Positions 57,855 through 64,000 of a DNA stretch of 64,000 nucleotides are shown here, one piece after another. Both the position numbers and the translations under genes were made by a program. Origin of the DNA: Rubinisphaera italica (GTDB lineage: Bacteria; Planctomycetota; Planctomycetia; Planctomycetales; Planctomycetaceae); assembly GCF_007859715.1 (NCBI RefSeq), contig NZ_SJPG01000001.1, positions 3,622,728 through 3,686,727 of the forward strand, read 5' to 3'. Under the pieces are notes generated by a model, which was not told where the DNA came from, ran no database searches, and saw only the letters and a list, made by a program, of their open reading frames with translations. The number at the start of each line of letters is the position of its first letter. Within the stretch, counting starts at the first letter, position 1.

Positions 57855-58721
57855 TTAATATTCACCAATAACTTCTTCACCATCTTTAGTTCCCAGTGCG
57901 ACATAAAGGGGGCCGTCGATATTTTCCGAAACGAACCTGACTGCCCCATCAGCGAGAAGAAACTGGCAACCCCCGGTATGCTTACTGTTGAAAGCTTCCG
58001 GTTCAGTTCCGTTGATGCGCCAGCCTGCTGTGTCAGTAATATTTGCAGAATTATCATGAACATCGCTGACAATACCCATCCATAGCCCTCCTCTATAGGT
58101 TCCTGTTGTCCCAGCTTCACCTATCAGAAAAGTATTGCTGGTACCATCTGTGATGTCCCGAATTCTGGTTCTAATACTACTTGTTCCAAATGCAAAGGCA
58201 TTGTTGGATGCGTCCCGAGTCACGGCTTTATAGTTGGATTTTCCACGACTGCTAATTTTCGTGTTAAGCCCACCCCCCGGATCTGAAGGACAATTGTAAG
58301 TGTTAATAATGGTATTTGCCCCCTGTCCTGCTGCCACCAATGCGGGAGTGCTGTTCCAGCGAGTACAGTCAGAAGCCCCTTTGGAATTCAGGTCATCATA
58401 AAGCGCAGCTTGCTCGATGTAAGGGAGAATGTGAAATCCCCAGCCATTAAACATGTCCAGTGTCGAAGCAGCATCTGTGCTGCAGGACCCTGGAGCTGTG
58501 TTGTAGCCGTAAGGGAAAATTTGATGGACATCGTGGTAATTATGCATCGCTAAGCCAAGTTGTTTCAGATTGTTCTTACAGGAAGAACGTCGAGCCGCTT
58601 CGCGTGCCTGTTGAACCGCTGGAAGCAATAAAGCCACCAGAATGGCAATAATTGCGATCACCACCAATAGTTCAATCAGCGTAAAAGCTTTTCGAGTAAT
58701 CTTTCGACGTAGATTCATCAT
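57855..58721 (-). CDS. DUF1559 prepilin-like protein
   Basis: A 288-residue planctomycete hallmark protein. The prepilin leader ends at about residue 12, [22 protein letters not shown], with Ala rather than the common Gly at the processing site, then a long hydrophobic helix. DUF1559 follows ([15 protein letters not shown]), with the C-terminal [17 protein letters not shown] (H-x9-DG motif). It is probably cleaved by prepilin peptidase and assembled at the envelope; function is not known. Confidence 0.96.
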   Translation of the reverse strand: MMNLRRKITRKAFTLIELLVVIAIIAILVALLLPAVQQAREAARRSSCKNNLKQLGLAMHNYHDVHQIFPYGYNTAPGSCSTDAASTLDMFNGWGFHILPYIEQAALYDDLNSKGASDCTRWNSTPALVAAGQGANTIINTYNCPSDPGGGLNTKISSRGKSNYKAVTRDASNNAFAFGTSSIRTRIRDITDGTSNTFLIGEAGTTGTYRGGLWMGIVSDVHDNSANITDTAGWRINGTEPEAFNSKHTGGCQFLLADGAVRFVSENIDGPLYVALGTKDGEEVIGEY

Positions 58722-59333
58722 ACGTTAGGCCTTTGAATAAAGCTAAAGAAGGGGATTGATAGAATTGACCATCCTGAAACACAAGAATATTTGTACAGAA
58801 TAACACAATCATCTAGGATTTTGGAGTCAAATTTCGTGCATATTTATTATTTTGAACTAATCATGTCTCATGACATCTTCGATATCGATGAACGAGTTAC
58901 TTGGAGTGAGAATCGTGCCCCCCAGTTTTTACGCGTAGAAACAAGCACAAAGCATAGTTAACATTAAAGATCACCGCTTAACCGCAACGCGGGTGGGCCG
59001 ACCGACTTTGTCGGTTGGGTGCTGAAAGCACAAGATGTCTCACCGTTCGCTCTGCATGTTTATTGAACGGCAAATTATCTTCAATCTCCAAACTACGAGG
59101 CCAGTTCTGACGTTTTCTCGCTTGAGAACGCGAGGAAGTGAATCTGCTTCTCGTTATCGACACTAAGTTTAACCATTGGTTGACTTTGGGGATTGATGGA
59201 CATCCCTCAAAATAAGAACCTGCAGGGTGGTTTCACCTTTTCGCTTCGCGACCAACCGACAAAGTCAGTCGGGCCACCCTGCGAATCGCAAAATCATCTT
59301 GCTCTTGCGAGCCTGTGACACCTGTCTGACTGC
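58722..59333. other. Gap with an inverted pair of 31-bp repeats
   Basis: The main feature is an inverted pair at 58988-59018 and 59253-59283, about 235 bases apart, described separately. A 61-residue minus-strand frame inside is not convincing. Confidence 0.6.
58988..59283. repeat. Possible MITE-like unit with inverted ends
   Basis: Left end reads through GGGTGGGCCGACCGACTTTG; right end is nearly its reverse complement (CAACCGACAAAGTCAGTCGG). They differ by about two bases and one indel over 31 bp. The left end also has its own hairpin, ACCGAC-TTT-GTCGGT. No target-site duplication was checked. It may be a non-autonomous mobile unit or merely two copies of the local hairpin family. Confidence 0.4.
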
Positions 59334-60995
59334 TCATTTATTTTTAAGTTCATCTGGCTGAACACTCTCTTCTCCTGTAATGGGGAACTCAGAAACCATC
59401 ACCGAAGTATCAGGAGCTTTGCCTGAATAGAAGGAAATGTAATGGTTGTTTCCGAGTGCCGTCGCGTTTGCGTTGCCGGAATCCCAGGCGATTGGGCTGG
59501 CGATGGTGATGGCTTCGGAGTCGGGCCAGTTGAGAGGATGTTCGAAAACGCTCTCGGGATCGACGACGCGACAACGAAGGATTCCTCTGCCGCGTTCGTA
59601 ATAGTAGTTGCTCAGCAACCCGGTTTCTTCGTCGAGGATCAGGCTGGGAGTGGAAGCAGAGATATCGCTGATGTTCGTTTGAGTTTTCGTCCAGGTCTTA
59701 CCGTAATCTGAAGAGACTAACTGAAATTGAGCGGGGCCGGTTTCCGTTCTGCCGATCGCGAGAATCCGACCATTGCCGAGATAAACCGCAGAGGGTTCCG
59801 TCGGCCAGTTTGGTTTGGTCAGTTCGGTCTCGACAGGGGTTTGTGTCCAGGTTAAACCATCATCCTTGCTGGTCAGCGTGCCCCACGATTGGTTCGGTTT
59901 GTCACTGTAATCTCCAGCGAACCACAAAGCCATCAACCCGACATCGGGGACTGAAAAGACGTCAGTAATCTGCATCGGCTGAATGGCGAGTTCCGGTGTT
60001 GCGATCCGTGTGAAGCTCACTCCATCGGTGGTGCGGTAAAGGTCGTGATTCCAGTCCTTTCCGATGCGTCTTACCCAGAGTAGCATCGCTCCTGCGGAAT
60101 CCAGTCCCTTACCGACAGTGACTTCTCCATAGCCCAGAGTCTCGGCGACAATGGTTTCGGCTGTCCAGGTTTTTCCGCCGTCCATGGAGGTGCGAGCATA
60201 GACGCCGCGGGCGTCTTCGTGAATTGTATGAGCTGAACCTCGGCTGTAAGTACAGACTAATTTCTCATCGAGAGCCTGAATCATTGGCCATGAGTTATAG
60301 CCGGGCACATCCTGCACGATACGGGGCTCTGCGAGAGCTTTTAGAGGTGTCACCTTGACCATTGCCAATCCAGTTGGACGGGTGAATGTATCCCCCGCAT
60401 CGCCCGGTTCTCGCTGAATGCGAATCCACAGCGGAGCCTCCGGTTCAACTTCATACCAGGATTCCAAGACAATATTTCGTGAATAGAAAGGACCGGCTGG
60501 AAGTGCAGTTCGGACTGTCTTGCCAAGATGATACCGGGACGTGAATGGGGCTCCTTCGATCATTTGAGACAGATGAACTCGATAGACATCCTCAAACTCT
60601 GGACTGGTTGTCGGGTCATTCGACGTTACAGTAATTTCAACTTTGATTGCAGCGCATTCCTTTGAAAAGCCGGTCACGACACCAGCTACGGACTGGCCGG
60701 TTGTGCCTCCCGAGAGTGACCACACCGGAATATGGGTTGAACCACTGGACATCAGAACCAAAGATGGTTTGCCTGTTGCAATCGACAAGTTGTTTGCTGC
60801 GAGGAATCTTGGTGCACCAATCGAGTTATCCGATCCTTGTGCTTCGATGTTTCGAGAATTTTTCGTGGTAATCGTTGCTTGATCTTCTGCATGCGAATTC
60901 GTAATCAGAATGGAAATCAGAGCGATTGGTAAGAGAGTTGCTTGCAGAGATCTGAATAATATTCTGTGCGATGTTGTTTCCGAGTGATAATTCAT
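59334..60995 (-). CDS. Secreted sialidase-like (BNR) beta-propeller
   Basis: A 553-residue exported protein. Residues 1-36 include a signal peptide (cleavage near SHAE-DQA). Asp boxes of the S-x-D-x-G-x-T-W type occur at SMDGGKTW, SKDDGLTW and SSDYGKTW, marking a six-bladed sialidase fold. An N-terminal domain of about 200 residues precedes the propeller. ATG 60995 follows AAGGAA; an in-frame ATG at 61022 would precede a non-signal stretch. The substrate is unknown; exo-sialidase activity is not proven. Confidence 0.86.
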   Translation of the reverse strand: MNYHSETTSHRILFRSLQATLLPIALISILITNSHAEDQATITTKNSRNIEAQGSDNSIGAPRFLAANNLSIATGKPSLVLMSSGSTHIPVWSLSGGTTGQSVAGVVTGFSKECAAIKVEITVTSNDPTTSPEFEDVYRVHLSQMIEGAPFTSRYHLGKTVRTALPAGPFYSRNIVLESWYEVEPEAPLWIRIQREPGDAGDTFTRPTGLAMVKVTPLKALAEPRIVQDVPGYNSWPMIQALDEKLVCTYSRGSAHTIHEDARGVYARTSMDGGKTWTAETIVAETLGYGEVTVGKGLDSAGAMLLWVRRIGKDWNHDLYRTTDGVSFTRIATPELAIQPMQITDVFSVPDVGLMALWFAGDYSDKPNQSWGTLTSKDDGLTWTQTPVETELTKPNWPTEPSAVYLGNGRILAIGRTETGPAQFQLVSSDYGKTWTKTQTNISDISASTPSLILDEETGLLSNYYYERGRGILRCRVVDPESVFEHPLNWPDSEAITIASPIAWDSGNANATALGNNHYISFYSGKAPDTSVMVSEFPITGEESVQPDELKNK

Positions 60996-61169
60996 AGTTT
61001 TGTATTCCTTGGTAGCATGCATGCCGAGTGCATATCCACGCTTGCCGAGGGCATGCTGAATGCAGTATTGGGGGCAACTTCGGGCAAGCCCAATCTGACT
61101 CGATTTACATGTTTGTTATTGTGCGTTCATTTGAAAGAATAACTTCCAAATTGTATTCGACACGCATTG

Positions 61170-61193
61170 CATGCTCACACAAGTGTGAGCATG
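61170..61193. repeat. CATGCTCACAC hairpin with TGGCACCC tail
   Basis: CATGCTCACAC (61170-61180) and its perfect complement (61183-61193) are followed by GCACCC. Related TGGCAC-tailed stems occur at 28833 and 61920. Confidence 0.65.
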
Positions 61194-61207
61194 GCACCCG
61201 GCAGGCG

Positions 61208-61663
61208 TCAATCAAGATTCACTTCATACAGTCCATCAAGGAAGTCATCGAATGAATCGGCAATCGCAGAAACATTCGAATAGTTTGGTGGGCCTTGGTC
61301 CATCTCCGTTTCGTGGTCCCAAAAAAAGATCCTCCCCATATTGCTGCCGCCAGTGCCTATGCAAACAAGATTACCACCTGGGTCATGAGCAATTGGGAAA
61401 AGGTCGTTAGGGATTCGAGACTCGTATGTCTTCATATAGTTCTCTAAATTGCTATGTGATCCCACCTCAACACCCAAAAACCGATGAACCGACGAGCCGT
61501 CCTCTGAACCAACGAGTGTAAACGCATCCGGTACTGGATAACCACCGTTGTGAGTTAGCAGAAATTGGCGGAAGGCAGACGGCAACGCAACGCCCCATTG
61601 CATTTCCAGGTCCGCCAGCCGTTCTTCGTTCAATCCGCCAGTAGCGTCCTCAATTGTTGCCAT
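61208..61663 (-). CDS. SUKH (SMI1/KNR4) family protein
   Basis: A 151-residue protein. SUKH hallmarks are LADLEMQWGVALPSAFRQFLLTHNGG, YPVPDAFTLVG, FPIAHDPGGNLVCI and DSFDDFLDGLYE. SUKH proteins often are immunity proteins of contact-dependent toxins, but many are orphan; no toxin gene is next to it. ATG 61663 follows AAGGAG, so the shorter start is used. Confidence 0.9.
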   Translation of the reverse strand: MATIEDATGGLNEERLADLEMQWGVALPSAFRQFLLTHNGGYPVPDAFTLVGSEDGSSVHRFLGVEVGSHSNLENYMKTYESRIPNDLFPIAHDPGGNLVCIGTGGSNMGRIFFWDHETEMDQGPPNYSNVSAIADSFDDFLDGLYEVNLD

Positions 61664-61984
61664 AATAGTCTCCTTAGCCATATTTGTTCGTTGCTATTCC
61701 GCCAGTGTGCTTGATGGCATCGTGAAGATCGGTAGGAAGTAGCTGCATGCGCCCGCAATCTTGTTGATGATGTCAAGTACATCCCTGTGGCGTTCTGCAG
61801 TGGCGATACCACAAGAGGTTAGTCACATTCGCCCCAGTCTATGGGAATTCCAACAGTGCGTTGTTGTTCATACCACCTGAATGTCGCCTGATTTTGTATT
61901 CAAAGTTGAATACAACACTGCTGGGCAAGCCAGTAGTGGCACCCGTTAGGTGACATTAAGCGGTGACAGAGCACTATTAATGAC
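61664..61984. other. Gap upstream of the SUKH gene
   Basis: The gap holds a CACTGCTGGGCAAGCCAGTAG element with a TGGCACCC tail near 61916-61943. Nothing coding was recognised. Confidence 0.5.
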
Positions 61985-62905
61985 CTACGGCAATTCAGAA
62001 TAACTGATATTGCCTTCTGCTTTTAAGCGTTTGACCGTTTCCTGCCAGAGTTGTTTGTCGAAGTGTTCGAGGATTTGTGGGCGGGCGTCTTCCGGGGTGA
62101 GTTGGCCGGGGATGACTTTATCGACTTTGAGCAGATGCACGCCGTAGACGCTGCGGAAGGGTTCGCTCATTTCTCCTTCTGGAGTTTGAAAGGCAACCTC
62201 AACAATTTGCTTTGGCATCTGGCCGGTGAAGGCGAAGGTTCCGATCAGCCCTCCCTGTTTAGCCGTGGGGGCTTCTGACATTCTGCGAGCGACGTCTGCA
62301 AAACTGACTCCATTTTTGCCGACCGTCTGACTGGAATTTCTTAGTTTTCGCAGAGCAACTTCAACTTCAGATTCACTCGCATCGCGTGGCAGTTTGAGGA
62401 AAATCTGGCTGACGGTTCGTTTTGTGCCATCGAGTTCCTGCTGATGTTGCTGAAAGTATTCGCTGATCTGACCATCGGTCAAAACTTGTCGCACATAGCG
62501 TTGCCAGGCGAGTGGCAGTGAGATTTCTTTGCGCAACTGTTCGCGGGTGAGGTGTAGATTTTCGAGGGCCTGGTCGGGATCGCCTTCCTGAGCCAGAATC
62601 TTTTCGACGTGATTCATACGGCGTTCGACCAGCAGTTTTGGAGCAGTGATGCCACGCGATTTGAGGAATTGATCGATCAATGTCCGCTCGACCAATCGTT
62701 CCCGCATCCGCTCGAACGTTTCGCGATTGTCGTTGCCATAAACCCCCAGCGTCTTCATGGCTTCGTTGACCTGATACTCGGTGATTACTTTCCCATTCAC
62801 TTCTGCAGCCGGTCGAGATTGCTGAGCGAAAGCTGTAGTTGGTTGAGCAATCCCTATCGACAGTCCGATGAATGCCAGGAGAACAGTGGTCGTCAATTCA
62901 TTCAT
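61985..62905 (-). CDS. Parvulin-type peptidyl-prolyl isomerase, SurA-like
   Basis: A 306-residue exported chaperone/isomerase. Signal peptide about 1-27 (cleavage near AFA-QQS). A SurA-like helical N-domain (AEVNGKVITEYQVNEAMKTLG) precedes a parvulin domain at about 160-265 (VSQIFLKLPRDASESE, FADVARRMSEAP, GGLIGTFAFTGQMP, SVYGVHLLKVDKV). It probably helps fold outer-membrane proteins in the periplasm. Confidence 0.92.
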   Translation of the reverse strand: MNELTTTVLLAFIGLSIGIAQPTTAFAQQSRPAAEVNGKVITEYQVNEAMKTLGVYGNDNRETFERMRERLVERTLIDQFLKSRGITAPKLLVERRMNHVEKILAQEGDPDQALENLHLTREQLRKEISLPLAWQRYVRQVLTDGQISEYFQQHQQELDGTKRTVSQIFLKLPRDASESEVEVALRKLRNSSQTVGKNGVSFADVARRMSEAPTAKQGGLIGTFAFTGQMPKQIVEVAFQTPEGEMSEPFRSVYGVHLLKVDKVIPGQLTPEDARPQILEHFDKQLWQETVKRLKAEGNISYSELP

Positions 62906-63153
62906 GAAAGAAGCCCGGGTGAGGTTAGAGATTAGCGGGAGAGGTTAGAGTGTTTGATTCATGGTCTAATAGCCTTTGAAAAGCATATTGGAAGAGTAAC
63001 GTAAATCCATTCCGTAGTTCAAACCTGAACACCACCTTCAACCTTCCGCCTTCCGCCTTCAAAAAATTCCCGACTTGCCAAAGACGCATCAACAAATCTA
63101 CAATCTTTGTTATAGCAAGCGTTCAACATACAACTCCAGTTCAGGCGGGCAGC

Positions 63154-64000
63154 ATGATGCGACGGGATGTGGCATTGATTTTGGCGGGTGGCAAGGGAAG
63201 CCGGCTGGAACCGTTGACGCGGGACCGAGCTAAGCCGGCGGTGCCGTTTGGAGGGAGTTATCGCATCATCGACTTTACGTTGTCGAACTGTCTGAACAGC
63301 GGATTGCGACGAATTCTGGTTTTCACTCAGTATAAAGCGGCCAGTCTCGACAGGCATATCAATCAGGCGTGGCGGTTTTTGTGTCGGGAGTTGGATGAAT
63401 ATGTCGACATACTTTCTCCTCAGCAACGACTCGACGAGCAGTGGTATCAGGGGACAGCCGATGCGGTTTATCAGAACATCTACTCGATTGAGAAAACACG
63501 AGCCGACAATGTGCTGATTCTTTCGGGCGATCACATTTATAAGATGGATTACTCCGAAATGCTCGACCGGCACGTCGAAGCCTCCGCTTCGGTTTCAATT
63601 GCCTGTCTGCCGGTTTCGCTGGAAGAGGGGCGGCAGTTTGGTGTGATGTCTGTCGATGATTGTGGTCGCGTGATCGACTTTCAGGAGAAGCCCGCCAAAC
63701 CACAGCCGCTGCCGAACGATCCGACGAAATGCCTGGCTTCGATGGGCGTGTATGCGTTTCAGTCTGATTTTCTGTACGAAGAACTCTGCCGCGATGCGAC
63801 TCTCCGCGGGAGCAGTCACGACTTCGGAAAAGATATTATTCCCCGCATCATTCACGAACATCACGTGCAGGCATTTCCGTTTCAGGATAAAAATACGGGG
63901 GAATCGGCTTACTGGCGGGACGTCGGCACTATCGATTCCTATTATGCCGCCAATATGGACCTGATCTCCGTCGATCCGCAATTGAATCTGTATGATCAAA
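63154..64000 (+). CDS. glgC: Glucose-1-phosphate adenylyltransferase, partial
   Basis: At least 282 residues; the frame is open at the window end, so the C-terminal part is missing. The ADP-glucose pyrophosphorylase signature is complete at the N-terminus: ALILAGGKGSRLEPLTRDRA, KPAVPFGGSYRIIDF, TADAVYQNI, LILSGDHIYKMDY and SMGVYAF. It makes ADP-glucose for glycogen. ATG 63154 and 63157 are adjacent; either may be used. Confidence 0.95.
   Translation, partial: MMRRDVALILAGGKGSRLEPLTRDRAKPAVPFGGSYRIIDFTLSNCLNSGLRRILVFTQYKAASLDRHINQAWRFLCRELDEYVDILSPQQRLDEQWYQGTADAVYQNIYSIEKTRADNVLILSGDHIYKMDYSEMLDRHVEASASVSIACLPVSLEEGRQFGVMSVDDCGRVIDFQEKPAKPQPLPNDPTKCLASMGVYAFQSDFLYEELCRDATLRGSSHDFGKDIIPRIIHEHHVQAFPFQDKNTGESAYWRDVGTIDSYYAANMDLISVDPQLNLYDQ

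Noticed and set aside
58978..59163. 61-residue minus-strand frame in the 58.9-kb gap
   Set aside because: It includes the repeat ends at 58988-59018, so the sequence is explained by repeats.

Overview
The window looks like chromosomal DNA of a planctomycete, probably Planctomycetaceae in the broad Gimesia/Rubinisphaera neighbourhood (genus is a guess). Family hallmarks are a DUF1559 pseudopilin-like protein with a prepilin N-terminus, a Tat-exported DUF1501 protein, a CSPTR sulfatase, PQQ-like and sialidase-like secreted propellers, Hanks-type kinases including one fused to a binding-protein-like sensor, squalene-hopene cyclase, and an A2-type haem-copper oxidase cluster. No phage, IS transposase, CRISPR array, rRNA or tRNA was recognised.

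Layout. 0-5 kb: short NagA-like deacetylase, a small membrane protein, then a YtrA-type GntR regulator, ABC ATPase, permease and a large membrane protein in one overlapping operon with a perfect palindromic operator on its promoter. 5-10 kb: DUF2817 peptidase-like gene, a secreted Cys-rich HEAT protein, and a HEAT protein overlapping a one-TM protein. 10-13 kb: shc plus a CBS-domain gene on the minus strand. 13-15 kb: small unknown genes and a decayed methyltransferase. 15-27 kb: mostly plus-strand housekeeping genes (ftsH, PQQ-propeller, rpe, a pseudo-phosphatase, accD, kinase, uvrD/pcrA, DUF167, tatD, asnS). 27-34 kb: sulfatase, a candidate small RNA beside glnA, a LigD-phosphoesterase-like gene, SUKH protein, methyltransferase, secreted hydrolase-like protein. 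34-40 kb: acnA, then a kinase fused to a binding-protein-like domain.

40-50 kb: a minus-strand respiratory block transcribed as mnmE, dihaem cytochrome c lipoprotein, coxB, coxA, ctaA, ctaB, coxC, folD. It encodes the three core oxidase subunits, their haem A supply and a probable electron donor. 50-58 kb: small two-gene operon with a receiver-like protein, a secreted unknown framed by related repeats, SnoaL-like, ankyrin, DUF1501, an outer-membrane-like protein and a GlmU N-domain-only pyrophosphorylase. 58-64 kb: DUF1559, sialidase-like, SUKH, parvulin, and the 5' part of glgC, which runs off the end.

Intergenic DNA is rich in short hairpin repeats of several families (GAACCGC, GGTGCGTC, TGGGTTA, TGGCACCC-tailed, TCAGGC). 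The items most worth following are the candidate sRNA near 28.7 kb, the histidine-phosphatase homologue with both catalytic histidines replaced by proline, the kinase/binding-protein fusion, the large soluble insert in CoxC and the Cys-rich HEAT protein. None can be called a new system from sequence alone.
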